Shown in pieces: positions 27,793 through 37,538 of a stretch of 51,230 nt of DNA. The stretch covers positions 3,830,187 to 3,881,416 of the forward strand of contig CP070727.1 in assembly GCA_020350885.1 (NCBI GenBank), read 5' to 3'. Below the pieces are notes generated by a model. The model was not told the DNA's origin, searched no databases, and was given only the letters and a program-made list of their open reading frames with translations. The stretch's first letter is position 1. Every line of letters starts with the position of its first letter. A program made the position numbers and the translations under genes. The stretch is from a bacterium. GTDB lineage: Bacteria > Krumholzibacteriota > Krumholzibacteriia > Krumholzibacteriales > Krumholzibacteriaceae.

Positions 27793-27826
27793 ACAATTAG
27801 CTTTATTTGATGAAGTTTGGGGCAAA
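27793..27826 (+). repeat. Possible tail fragment of the dispersed repeat
   Basis: GACAATTAGCTTTATTTGATGAAG resembles the 3' tail of repeat copy E (AACAATTTGTTTTATTTGATAAAA). It lacks the diagnostic core and could be coincidental AT-rich similarity. Confidence 0.25.
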
Positions 27827-27874
27827 CCAACGTCTTGGGGACCGGATAGAATACATGGGGGAACATCTCTTTAT

Positions 27875-28954
27875 TTATTGACGCAATCCCGTGAGCCATT
27901 CCTCCAGTATGTCGAGATACTCCGGCGCATATTTCGTCCAATCATCCCGGGATCTCTTCTCTCGCTCCTCTATGCAGCCGGTCTCCGACAAGATTATGTT
28001 GTGATCGGTTCCGGGGATGAGCTCGATACGAAAATTCTCATTGCCCGCACGCTCCAGTGCTTCCCGGTACGCCTGGGCGCCCTGGATCGGATCGATCTGC
28101 GTGTCCCTTTCACCGAAGAAGGCAAGCACGGGAATCGTTGTTTTTTCGATTACCTCTATGGGATTCCAGAAATATTCGCCTTCGAAATTATTCACTTCCC
28201 ACTCTTCCTCAGGCTTTACTCCCTTTTTATACCCAAATATATCGGCAGCCCCTATACCGGGTAATGCATCCAGCATGTTTTTATAACGCGCATACTCTTC
28301 GTATGTTTTTACCCTTTCTATCTCCGAAAAGAGACGCTCCATCTCTTTTGCTTCCTCTCTCGGGAGTCCGGCGCAGACAGCTTGCGCCGAAACCAGGTAG
28401 GCGCCCTGGTCGACGCCTGCAACACCCGGACAGGAAACCGCTATCATGAAGGCGATATCCTCGTTCTTCGACAGCACGCGTGGCATCACGTAACCCGCCT
28501 GGCTGATCCCCCACAGACCGATCCACTTGGGATCGATGTCGGAGCGCGCTTTCAAAACCTCTACAGCATCCAGAACGATCTGTGCCCTTTGCTCCCCCAA
28601 CCGGCGACGGTCGATCTTGCCGGTGGATTCTCCTGTTCCCGGCTTATCCCAGGCAAATGTCGCATAGCCAGCTCTTTTCATTCGTGCCATGATCGGTGGA
28701 TATGTCACACCCGAAGTACGGTTATTCGGCCCGTCGCCATGAACGAATACGACAACCGGATGTGGACCCTGCCCCTCGGGCAGCTTGAGATCACCGACAA
28801 CCTTGAATGACCCGGAATGAAAAACGATTTCCTCGGTTCCGGACCGCCCTGCCTGTCTCATGCATGAAGCGAGACACAGCGGAGCACTTACCAGCAGCAC
28901 TATCGTTAACGCTACCGGAATATGTTTATTATCTAATAGAGCTTGCATTTTCAT
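27875..28954 (-). CDS. Alpha/beta-hydrolase lipoprotein (esterase or peptidase-like)
   Basis: A 359-residue protein has AGGAGGGAG 8 bases before its ATG. The signal peptide ends LASC, making Cys31 the likely lipid-anchored residue. The alpha/beta-hydrolase core is complete: VVVFVHGDGPNNRT (oxyanion side), FAWDKPGTGESTG, nucleophile elbow GISQAG with Ser151, acid in FFGERDTQIDP, and His in PGTDHNI. The family contains esterases, acyl-aminopeptidase-like and xenobiotic hydrolases; specificity cannot be told. It lies 194 bases upstream of the patatin gene on the same strand, possibly a separate transcription unit. Confidence 0.88.
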   Translation of the reverse strand: MKMQALLDNKHIPVALTIVLLVSAPLCLASCMRQAGRSGTEEIVFHSGSFKVVGDLKLPEGQGPHPVVVFVHGDGPNNRTSGVTYPPIMARMKRAGYATFAWDKPGTGESTGKIDRRRLGEQRAQIVLDAVEVLKARSDIDPKWIGLWGISQAGYVMPRVLSKNEDIAFMIAVSCPGVAGVDQGAYLVSAQAVCAGLPREEAKEMERLFSEIERVKTYEEYARYKNMLDALPGIGAADIFGYKKGVKPEEEWEVNNFEGEYFWNPIEVIEKTTIPVLAFFGERDTQIDPIQGAQAYREALERAGNENFRIELIPGTDHNIILSETGCIEEREKRSRDDWTKYAPEYLDILEEWLTGLRQ

Positions 28955-29157
28955 TTTACACTCCCTCCTGAACTATCATACGCACGGCAATGCTTGGAGT
29001 TTCCTGAATCCAAGCGACTTTCGTCCTCACACTAGTTAGATCATCTTGCGGAAAGTGGCAGCAGTAACATTAGCCAAAGATGATTGCTGCAAATATTTGT
29101 ATTATATGCTATACTACTAATACTTCGCATGCAAACCTAGAGTGAATCGAATAAAAC

Positions 29158-32100
29158 ATGAGACAATTCACCCGCATTACGGTTACGTTTCTCGTCTTCG
29201 CTATTATCGCGGTGATGCCCTCTTTCACGTCCGCAATCAGGGCGGAGAAGAATGACGACTATATCGCCGAGCTCAACAGGCAGATCCAGGAGCGCGGCGG
29301 ACATTGGGTGGCCGGCAGGACATCGGTTTCGGAGCTCTCCGACGAGGAGAAGAAGGCATGCCTGGGGCTCCTGCCCCTTCCCGAGGAAAAACTGAAGCAG
29401 ATACCCGTATATGCACCGCCTCAGGGATCCGCTCTTCTGCTTCCCGATTCATACGACTGGCGGGACAACACCGGTGTGACGCCGGCCAAATCACAAGGAG
29501 GATGCGGTTCCTGTTGGGCCTTTGCCGCCACCGGCCAGCTCGAAGCGCACGTTCGAATCTATGACAGACGGCTCGAAGACCTTTCCGAGCAGCATGTCAT
29601 CGACTGCAACGACGATGGTGCGGACTGCGGCGGTGGATGGATGTTCGCCGCCTACGAAGTTTTCCGGGATTCCGGAGCCGTTTATGAGAGCTGTATCCCA
29701 TACGAAGCGCGGGATGACCTCCCTTGCCGGCACAGCCAGTGTGAGGCGGTTGCCTTCATCGCCAGCTACCAGTACATACCGAACAACATCACCCAGATAA
29801 AGAACGCGATCTATTACGACGGTCCGGTCTCAACGGCTATGACAGTCGGTGGTGATTTCTTCAACTACATCTCCGGCTGCTACGACACGGACAACGCGGG
29901 TACGCCCAACCACGCCGTCCTCATCGTCGGTTGGGACGACAACGCGTGCGGCGGGGACGGTGCGTGGATCATAAAGAACAGCTGGGGCGAAGATTGGGGA
30001 CAGGACGGCTTCGGGTACATCAAATACGGCGTGTGCTCCATCGGTTACAGTACCTACACGATCGACTACATTCCAAGCACCATTCTCGTACAGCTCGACT
30101 CCCCTATCGGTGGTGAGATTATAAACGTTGGAGATCAGTATCTGATCACCTGGACTACGGCGCGCCAAATCCCCGACTCGTTGAGTATCTTTCTCAGCAT
30201 CGACAGCGGTGCACACTACGATTCCACCGTGACCACGGGACTCATCGGTGTCAACTCATACGACTGGACCGTCCCATACATTTCTGTCAATACAGCCCGT
30301 ATCAAGGTCATCGCTTACTTCGGCGGAGAGATCGCCGGGTACGACATGTGCGATGAGGATTTCACGATCAAGGGTCCACCCTACCGCTACGTATCACCGA
30401 CGGGGGGCAATATATATCCGTACTCGTGTCCCACGTGGGCAGCCCACACCATGGAGGACGCTATCGATGCGGCAGTCGATGGTGATACGATCGTTGTAGC
30501 CGCCGACACCTACCTCACCAAGGTGACCATCGACAAACCTGTATTCCTCATGGGAGGATGGAACGCCGACTTCAGCGCGTGGGATCCGGTGGCGAACGTC
30601 ACGACGATCCAGTGGACGGGAAGCCTCGTCTCGTTCATGAACGTATCGGACTCCTGCGGTGTTACCGGATTCACGCTCAAGGACGGCACTGGACAGGTGG
30701 CATGGCTGCCCACCCCAGCCATATACGGCGGCGGAGTTTTCTGTTACAACTCCTCCCCCATCATCGCAGAGAATACAATAGCGAATTGCGGTACCGCCAA
30801 CGATATGGAATTCTCAGGAGGAGGCGCCATTTCCTGTTACGGCGGCACACCGACGATCGAAAGCAACGAGATCACGGGATGTCACGCACAGAGCGGCGGA
30901 GGGATCTATCTCTACCAATCAGACGCAGTGATCAGAAACAACCGTATCACCGGATCGGCCCCGAACGAACTCTTCATAGGAACGAAGGAGGGCGGCGGTA
31001 TCTATGCGCTTCACGCCACGGCAACCCTTGAGAACAACTTAATTTCCGGGAACGACGGTTATGTGCGGGGAGGTGGTGTTTACGGCATGTTGAGCACCAT
31101 CTCGATCGATGGTGATTCGATCACCGGCAACGATTGCAGCGAAAACGGCGGCGGGATCTACACGACGCGGTCCCCCCTGACGATCGCCGGAGCGGTTATA
31201 ACCGGTAACTCCGCCGGTGCATCGGGCGGCGGCGTCAGCCATACCTACGAAAGCGTCGATATCGCCAATTCGATCATAGCCGAAAACGATGCGTCATTCC
31301 TCGGCGGCGGTGTTTACGTCGACAGCATATGGGGACATATCGCCAACAACACAATCGATCGGAACAGTGCTGTCTATACCGGCGGCAATATCTTCACCAT
31401 ATCCGTTGTATCGTTGGACATGCGGAACAACATGATCACGTATGGTCAGACCAACGGGCTGTATGCATCCTCACTGACGAACCTGACGCTTCAGTATAAC
31501 AACCTCTTCGGTAATACACCCGATGACACGCCGGGACTCACACCCGATTCCACGAATACGAGCTGCGATCCGCTTTACGCCGACACGATGTCCCTCGATT
31601 ACCACCTCCTCGTCCATTCATGCGGGATAGACGGTGGTGATCCAGTCGGCGGACTCGATCCGGACGGCTCCCCCGCCGACCAGGGCGCCTTCGGCGGACC
31701 GAACGCCGTCACAGCCGCTCCCAACTACGTCCGGAACCTTACGGCAACCGCGGCCGAGGATACGACGATACTGCTCATATGGGATCAAATGCTCGATCTC
31801 AGCTATTACGCCATATATGGCGACACCGTCGACGGCTTCTCTCCCGATGAATCCCGGTATCTGGGATCGGCACCTGCCTCAACTGATAGTTTTCTCCACC
31901 ATCCGGTCACGGGATGCTGGCACTACCGTGTCTCAGCGGTCAGCCAGGCGGGGTACGGCGGTGGGTACTCGAACCAGGACAGCGCCTGTGTCGCCGGACC
32001 AGATCTGATCAATCCGGAGGTTACGGTCGTCTGCCCGAACGGCGGTGAGGAGTACGGTATCGGCGACACGATCACCATCGAATGGATCGCATCCGACAAC

Positions 32101-32637
32101 CGTTCGGTCGACTCCGTCTCCATATATTTTTCGCACGACGCCGGTGTGGAGTACGAAGTTATCGCACACGGCGAGCCAAACGACTCGATATACTCTTGGA
32201 TTGTACCGTCTTTTGTATCCGACTCCTGCCTCGTCCTCGTCGTTGCATACGATCCCGGCCTTCTGACCGGCGGGGATGAGAGCGACAGTCTCTTCTCAAT
32301 CAAGGAAGCCACATCCGCGGGCGATATCGAAGAAGGCGGCGTTCCCGATGCACTGCGGTACGTGACCAACCTCGAGCAGAACTATCCGAATCCGTTCAAT
32401 GGAACGACGACGATCCGTTACTCCATCGGCGAGCCATGTCACGTCGAGATCAGGCTGTACAATCCGGTGGGCCAGCTTGTCCGGATACTCGAAGCACGGC
32501 ATAGGAAGGCGGGGAACCACCATACCGTATGGAACGGCAAGGATAACGCAGGGCGCAACGTCGCATCCGGCGTTTACTTCATCAGGCTCTATGCAGGCCA
32601 ATTCGTTCAGACGAAAAAGGTCATTTACTTGCGTTGA
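29158..32637 (+). CDS. Secreted papain-family protease with Ig-like, beta-helix and FlgD-sorting domains
   Basis: A 1159-residue protein. A signal peptide covers residues 1-29, followed by a short propeptide-like stretch. Residues ~100-305 are a C1A cysteine protease with the complete active site: QGGCGSCWAF (Cys119 and the oxyanion Gln), PNHAVLIVGW (His252) and IKNSWGEDWG (Asn274). An Ig-like domain follows (IGGEIINVGDQYLITW). Residues ~415-760 are a right-handed parallel beta-helix (GGGIY, NNLISGN turns), then a fibronectin-like part and a second Ig-like domain (PNGGEEYGIGDTITIEW). Residues ~1075-1159 are the FlgD-like sorting domain (QNYPNPFNGTTTIRYS, ASGVYFIRL, TKKVIYLR). It is probably exported and anchored through that end. 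The ribosome site is weak and the promoter unclear. Confidence 0.93.
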   Translation: MRQFTRITVTFLVFAIIAVMPSFTSAIRAEKNDDYIAELNRQIQERGGHWVAGRTSVSELSDEEKKACLGLLPLPEEKLKQIPVYAPPQGSALLLPDSYDWRDNTGVTPAKSQGGCGSCWAFAATGQLEAHVRIYDRRLEDLSEQHVIDCNDDGADCGGGWMFAAYEVFRDSGAVYESCIPYEARDDLPCRHSQCEAVAFIASYQYIPNNITQIKNAIYYDGPVSTAMTVGGDFFNYISGCYDTDNAGTPNHAVLIVGWDDNACGGDGAWIIKNSWGEDWGQDGFGYIKYGVCSIGYSTYTIDYIPSTILVQLDSPIGGEIINVGDQYLITWTTARQIPDSLSIFLSIDSGAHYDSTVTTGLIGVNSYDWTVPYISVNTARIKVIAYFGGEIAGYDMCDEDFTIKGPPYRYVSPTGGNIYPYSCPTWAAHTMEDAIDAAVDGDTIVVAADTYLTKVTIDKPVFLMGGWNADFSAWDPVANVTTIQWTGSLVSFMNVSDSCGVTGFTLKDGTGQVAWLPTPAIYGGGVFCYNSSPIIAENTIANCGTANDMEFSGGGAISCYGGTPTIESNEITGCHAQSGGGIYLYQSDAVIRNNRITGSAPNELFIGTKEGGGIYALHATATLENNLISGNDGYVRGGGVYGMLSTISIDGDSITGNDCSENGGGIYTTRSPLTIAGAVITGNSAGASGGGVSHTYESVDIANSIIAENDASFLGGGVYVDSIWGHIANNTIDRNSAVYTGGNIFTISVVSLDMRNNMITYGQTNGLYASSLTNLTLQYNNLFGNTPDDTPGLTPDSTNTSCDPLYADTMSLDYHLLVHSCGIDGGDPVGGLDPDGSPADQGAFGGPNAVTAAPNYVRNLTATAAEDTTILLIWDQMLDLSYYAIYGDTVDGFSPDESRYLGSAPASTDSFLHHPVTGCWHYRVSAVSQAGYGGGYSNQDSACVAGPDLINPEVTVVCPNGGEEYGIGDTITIEWIASDNRSVDSVSIYFSHDAGVEYEVIAHGEPNDSIYSWIVPSFVSDSCLVLVVAYDPGLLTGGDESDSLFSIKEATSAGDIEEGGVPDALRYVTNLEQNYPNPFNGTTTIRYSIGEPCHVEIRLYNPVGQLVRILEARHRKAGNHHTVWNGKDNAGRNVASGVYFIRLYAGQFVQTKKVIYLR

Positions 32638-32893
32638 TCCAGAGTATCAGGTGCTCTCTACTTGTGCGTTTCAATAATTCCGCCTACTTCTACCCTTGAC
32701 CACCACACGCTAGGACCCACGATTGTGATTACACTGCTGATGTAAACGCATGTACATATAAGACCGGCCATTGCTAAAAACCACTTGATGAATTATAAAT
32801 CTTTATCTAGATTGCACATATCAAATTGGGCAAAGCCGGCGATCACACGTCGAGCATATGGTGTGTCAGTTTCTACTTTTGGAGGAGGTAACA

Positions 32894-33475
32894 ATGAAAA
32901 CAGCAGCGATCGTAATGCTCGTGGTCATACTCCTTGCCGTTAGCGGCTGCGGAAAGCAGGAGAACTCAGCCAAGGAGAAGGAGCAGCCCCAAGTTTCACA
33001 AACAGCCCCAGCGCCTCCGAGCATTGGCCTCCACGCGGCCGCCGCGCAGGGGAATCTCGAAGCCATTCGGCAGCACATTAAGGCCGGTTCGGATTTGAAT
33101 GTAAGAGATCCGGAAGGAGGAGCTTGCCCGCTGAGCACTGCGGCACTCTATGGCCAAACCGAAGTAGCCATGGCGCTGATTGAGGCGGGGGCCGATGTGA
33201 ACTTCAGGGGTAACGATGGAGCAACTCCACTTCACGTCGCCGCCTTCTTTTGCCGCACCGAGATCGTCAAGGCTCTGCTGGATATAGGCGCTGATACGAA
33301 TATAAGGAATAACTACGGGTCTACCCCGCTGGAAACTGTTACCGTTCCTTTTGACAAAGCCAAAGGTATCTACGATCACTTCGGAGCGCTTCTTGCGCCG
33401 ACAGGCTTGAAACTTGACTACGAGCGTATCGAAAAGACTCGCCCCAAAATTGCGGAGATGCTGCGATCGACATAA
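32894..33475 (+). CDS. Ankyrin-repeat lipoprotein
   Basis: The ATG at 32894 follows GGAGGAGG by 6 bases and yields 193 residues; an earlier ATG at 32858 lacks a site. The signal peptide ends VSGC, so Cys19 is likely lipidated. A short linker rich in Gln, Pro and Ala leads to about four ankyrin repeats (LHAAAAQGNLEAIRQHIKAG, ALIEAGADVNFRGNDGATPL, ALLDIGADTNIRNNYGSTPL). Ankyrin repeats bind other proteins, here presumably in the periplasm. No enzymatic domain was seen. It stands alone between the protease and the acyltransferase pseudogene. Confidence 0.88.
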   Translation: MKTAAIVMLVVILLAVSGCGKQENSAKEKEQPQVSQTAPAPPSIGLHAAAAQGNLEAIRQHIKAGSDLNVRDPEGGACPLSTAALYGQTEVAMALIEAGADVNFRGNDGATPLHVAAFFCRTEIVKALLDIGADTNIRNNYGSTPLETVTVPFDKAKGIYDHFGALLAPTGLKLDYERIEKTRPKIAEMLRST

Positions 33476-33562
33476 CTTCTTAATAAAGTAGATGATTCCA
33501 TGAATTTCATCTGACAAGTCGCTGGGCCAGAGCTGCGGCTGAGCGTAATAGGAGATATATGT

Positions 33563-34684
33563 ATGTCTGAAATAGGACTAGAGACAACCAAAGACAATAG
33601 GATTTACTGGTTAGATAATCTAAGAACTTTCATGATTTTTTTAGTAGTTTTGTTGCATGCCGGTCTTGTTTATGAGAGACGTGGCTTTGGGGCTTTCTTT
33701 TGGATTGTTGATGACCCTTCAACTAACAATGTATCTGAAATCATAAATTCAATAATAGACATTTTTGTTATGCCGACCGTATTTTTTATTTCAGGATATT
33801 TTACACCCTTATCTATGAAAAACAAGAAAGGGTGGGCATTTCTAAGTTCAAGATTTAAAAGACTCATGATTCCCTGGATTATCGCTGTTTTGACGTTAAT
33901 GCCACTTTACAAAATTATATTTTTATACTCCCGAAATCTACCTCAACAAAGTTGGACCACCTATTTTCACTGGAACAACGGCATCTTTAGTCAAAGCTGA
34001 CTATGGTTTCTACCCGTTCTATTTTTATTCAACATACCCTATCTATTATTTTCAAAAGTAAGAATAAATATATCAAATATTGCCTTGAAGAGAGCTGTCT
34101 GTGCGTTCTTTATAATTGGGTTTATATATAGTTACTGCATGGACATCTTTAATGGACAAGGATGGACAAAAACAATATTGATTGATTTTCAAAATGAAAG
34201 ACTATTAATCCACTTTATGGCCTTTCTATTAGGTTCTCTATGCTTTCAACTAAAGACATTTGAATCAAAATGGACAAGTAAAAAACTGTACATTATAATT
34301 AGTTGTACTGCATGGATACCGATAACCCTATATCTATTTATTGTCATTTATTCCATTATAATAACAGGCAAATATCTTTTCTCTGAGATTGTCGATGCAC
34401 TACTAATTCGATTTAGTTTTCTTCTTTCATTATTGTGTCTGCTATACCTGATGATAAATACTTTCAGATATTATCTTAATATAGAGGGAAAAATAAGAAA
34501 AGAGCTGAACAAAAATTCTTACTATGTCTATATCATTCATTTGATAGTAATAGGTAGTATAGCATTAACCATGCTTAACACTGCAATCCCTTCACTAGTA
34601 AAGTATCTTATTCTGACAGTATCATCCTATATAGCATGTAACGTGATAATCACTTCTTATAGAAAAGTTATTTATCGGATGTAA
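33563..34684 (+). pseudogene. Acyltransferase-3-type membrane protein interrupted by an in-frame TGA
   Basis: Two open segments lie in one reading frame, separated by a TGA at 33998-34000. The first (145 residues, good AGGAGA site) begins with RIYWLDNLRTFMIFLVVLLH, the hallmark of acyltransferase-3 proteins, and continues FVMPTVFFISGYF and LSSRFKRLMIPW. After the stop, LWFLPVLFLFNIPYL, the expected continuation, leads through more membrane helices to the end (YYVYIIHLIV). No base is missing, so one nonsense change explains the break. Intact members are ~370-residue membrane proteins that O-acylate surface sugars or small molecules. The gene is strongly AT-rich compared with its neighbours, which suggests recent acquisition. 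TGA is an ordinary stop elsewhere in the window. Confidence 0.85.
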
Positions 34685-34782
34685 TATATAGCAGGGACAG
34701 GTATCCTGCGTTTCAAAGACAACGCCCACCCCGCACCGCCCAAGCTTTTCGAGGATCTTGTTGTGGAAAACAGTCTTGCCGA

Positions 34783-37476
34783 TCAAGAGCCGCTCTCCGA
34801 ATACTTTTCGAGCAAGTGCATGAACCGTGGATTATCACGCAGAGGATCCCATATCGGATCGAGGTGGAGTGAATGCGCTGATATCAGGCTCGGAACGGAA
34901 AAAAGGATCTCCAGCTGATCGATGGCAGCCTCGTACTCACCGACGATCGCATATATTTCGGCCAATCTATGCACGTAACTCGTACCGAGGTAGGCATCCT
35001 TTGAAATGGGCAGTAATTCTACAGCCCGCTCCCCGGCGCGTATCGCTTCTTTCTTGCGGCCGAGATATGCATAGATAAATCCGAGAGTGGAGTGATTCCC
35101 TTCAAAGAGCCGTCCCTCCCCCTCCAGGTCACGCTCGAGAATCACACGGGCGGAATCCAGAAACGCCACCGCTTCCCCTATCTTATTATTCTCGCTGCTG
35201 CGTCCGGCCTGAATTATCATGACTACAGCGCTATCCAGGGCACTCGATGGAATGCACTGCATTTGATTGGATTGATTGGTACCATCACCCGCGGGATCTC
35301 GAGCGATTCTGAATATCGAAGGCTCTACATACACAAATGGAGGGCATCTCTCTCCCGAGGGGGTGCGATCGGCCATTTCCTGCAAATACGAAATCGCCAG
35401 TTCCCTGTCTCCATCTCTGAAGATTGCTATTTGTGCCTTGCGGTAGTACGAACCCCGAATGCCCGGTACCAGCGATAACGCGCGATCAACGTATGTTTCG
35501 GCTTCATCGTAACGCCGCATAGCAATGTATGTCTCTCCTAACTGGTGACAATTTACGTAGCTGCGTGGATTTATCTTGAGCGCTCTTTCGAAATACCGTA
35601 ATGACTCCTCCCATTTTCCCTGGCGCCGTTTTATGTATCCGATCGCTGCGTTCGCATCCCCATTCCCCGGACGTTGCTTCTGCACTTTATAGAAATGCTC
35701 GAGTGCTCTTTCGTAATCCCGGCTTCCGTAATAGTAGAGGAAACCGAGTGCGAGGTGCCCCTCGAGGAGATCGGGATCGATACGCATTGCCTCGTCCACT
35801 GCGGCCTTCGCATCCACGAGCGCATCCCTGTCACCAAACATCCAATACAGAAAGCTATACGCCTCCGAGAGCCTCGCCCACGCGAGCGCGAAGTTTGGAT
35901 CGAGCTCGACCGCCTTTTCGAACATTCGAACCGATTCCCGTGGTGCGTCCACATCCACGCCCTTGTCGCCATATTCGATACCGCGAAAGTAATACTCGTA
36001 CGCTTCGAGGTTTTCTGTCGGCTTCGTAGCCAATGCCTTACGCTCCGGCTCAAGGAGCGTGATATCGAGCTCTCGCGCCACTCGTTCGGCGATCTCGGAT
36101 TGCAGCCTGAAGACCTCGGTCATGTCCTCGTCATACGTGTCGGCCCAGAGGTGGATGTCGTCGGAGCACCGGATGAGCTGCGGGATGATCCGCACGCGGC
36201 TCGTTGGATCGGAAGGACGTTCACGCTGGATCGTCCCCTCGAGTATGTAGTCGACACCGAGCTCCTCGCTGATCTCACGCGTGCCCCTGCCGCCTTTCTT
36301 GTATTGTATCGCGCTCTGGCGCGAGATAACACCCAGTCCACTCAACCCTGCGAGACGGGCGGTGATCGCATCGGTGATACCGTCGGCAAAGTATCCGTCA
36401 TCGGGAGGCCCGAGGTTCTGGAATGGCAGGACAGCGAGCATCTTCAATCTGGTGGTCGGTTGTTCGTCCACAGATTTCTCGGACGTACCGAAGTATCTTG
36501 GAATTAACGTAACTGCAAGAACCGCAATGAGTATGGCCACAGCGAGACAAGGCAGCCACCTCAGCATGCGGTGCGCCGGCACATCTGATACCGGTTCCTC
36601 TGGGGCGGGTTGCTGCGGAGGCGGCGGCTCCACGATCGACCGGCTCGCCGATAAATCCTCCCTCATGACACGACCGAGACGGCGGAAATCGGCCATGAGA
36701 TCCGCAGCGGTCTGATACCGCTCGGCGGGGTCCTTCTGCATGCATTTGTTTGCGATCTGTTCGAGCTCGATCGGAACACCCGTCCGGAGCGCTGTCAACG
36801 GCTCAGGGGTATCGTGCATGATCAAGTAGATAACCGCCTGGTCGTAGTCGCCCTTGTACGGCAGCCGTCCCGTCACCATTTCATAAGCAATCACACCAAG
36901 CGACCAGATGTCGCTGCGGGTATCCACCTTTTCACCGGAAATCTGTTCGGGAGACATGTAGGCAACGGTTCCGAGGATTGTTCCTTCCTTTGTAATCCTT
37001 GTTCGATCAGACACCTTTGCCAGGCCGAAGTCCATGATCTTCACTCGGCCCTCGCCGGTGATCATAATGTTTGCAGGCTTGATGTCGCGGTGCACAATCT
37101 CGCTCCGGTGGGCCTCGTGTAATCCTTCCGTAACCTGCATGGCGATTTTCTGTACTTCCTCCAGTTTCAGAGGACCCGACTCGATTATGTCCTTGAGACT
37201 CCGTCCCTCTATGTATTCCATTGCAATAAAAGGCTGTCCATCCGCTTCATCGATCTCGTAAACCGTGCAGATGTTGGGATGGTTGAGCGCGGCGGCCGCC
37301 TGCGCCTCATGTATGAAGCGGGCCTTCTCGTCTTCCGTTCCGAGGGCCCTGGGAGACAGGAACTTAAGCGCAACGGTACGGCGGAGCTTCGTATCCTCCG
37401 CCTTATAGACGATTCCCATCCCGCCTTCGCCGAGTTCATCGAGGATCTTGTAATGTGAGATGGTTCTACCGATCAT
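34783..37476 (-). CDS. Membrane Ser/Thr protein kinase with FlgO-like and TPR domains
   Basis: An 897-residue protein. Residues ~9-275 are a Hanks-type kinase: GEGGMGIVY loop, Lys38 in VALKFL, VHRDIKPANIM catalytic loop, MDFGLAK, and GTVAYMSPEQ. A proline-rich linker and one transmembrane helix (~310-332, LPCLAVAILIAVLAVTLI) follow. Residues ~345-460 form a FlgO-like/adenylate-cyclase-associated domain (LAVLPFQNLGPPDDGYFADGI, ELGVDYILEGTI). The remainder carries several TPRs (ERALEHFYKVQKQRPGNGDA, ALKINPRSYVNCHQLGETYI). The kinase faces the cytoplasm, while the TPR part would be outside the inner membrane. The gene begins 62 bases after the epimerase, so it may extend that operon. The ribosome site is weak. 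Confidence 0.93.
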   Translation of the reverse strand: MIGRTISHYKILDELGEGGMGIVYKAEDTKLRRTVALKFLSPRALGTEDEKARFIHEAQAAAALNHPNICTVYEIDEADGQPFIAMEYIEGRSLKDIIESGPLKLEEVQKIAMQVTEGLHEAHRSEIVHRDIKPANIMITGEGRVKIMDFGLAKVSDRTRITKEGTILGTVAYMSPEQISGEKVDTRSDIWSLGVIAYEMVTGRLPYKGDYDQAVIYLIMHDTPEPLTALRTGVPIELEQIANKCMQKDPAERYQTAADLMADFRRLGRVMREDLSASRSIVEPPPPQQPAPEEPVSDVPAHRMLRWLPCLAVAILIAVLAVTLIPRYFGTSEKSVDEQPTTRLKMLAVLPFQNLGPPDDGYFADGITDAITARLAGLSGLGVISRQSAIQYKKGGRGTREISEELGVDYILEGTIQRERPSDPTSRVRIIPQLIRCSDDIHLWADTYDEDMTEVFRLQSEIAERVARELDITLLEPERKALATKPTENLEAYEYYFRGIEYGDKGVDVDAPRESVRMFEKAVELDPNFALAWARLSEAYSFLYWMFGDRDALVDAKAAVDEAMRIDPDLLEGHLALGFLYYYGSRDYERALEHFYKVQKQRPGNGDANAAIGYIKRRQGKWEESLRYFERALKINPRSYVNCHQLGETYIAMRRYDEAETYVDRALSLVPGIRGSYYRKAQIAIFRDGDRELAISYLQEMADRTPSGERCPPFVYVEPSIFRIARDPAGDGTNQSNQMQCIPSSALDSAVVMIIQAGRSSENNKIGEAVAFLDSARVILERDLEGEGRLFEGNHSTLGFIYAYLGRKKEAIRAGERAVELLPISKDAYLGTSYVHRLAEIYAIVGEYEAAIDQLEILFSVPSLISAHSLHLDPIWDPLRDNPRFMHLLEKYSESGS

Positions 37477-37538
37477 AGCAGGCTCATAGTATCATGAGAC
37501 AAAGGGACGTGATAATAGAAAAAGGGTTCTCCTAATTT

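Noticed and set aside
17620..34000. In-frame TGA in two genes as evidence for a recoded TGA or selenocysteine
   Set aside because: Several intact genes (GH3, the spermidine-synthase-like protein, the MBL-fold hydrolase, the patatin protein) end at TGA, and neither broken family uses selenocysteine. Nonsense mutation is simpler.
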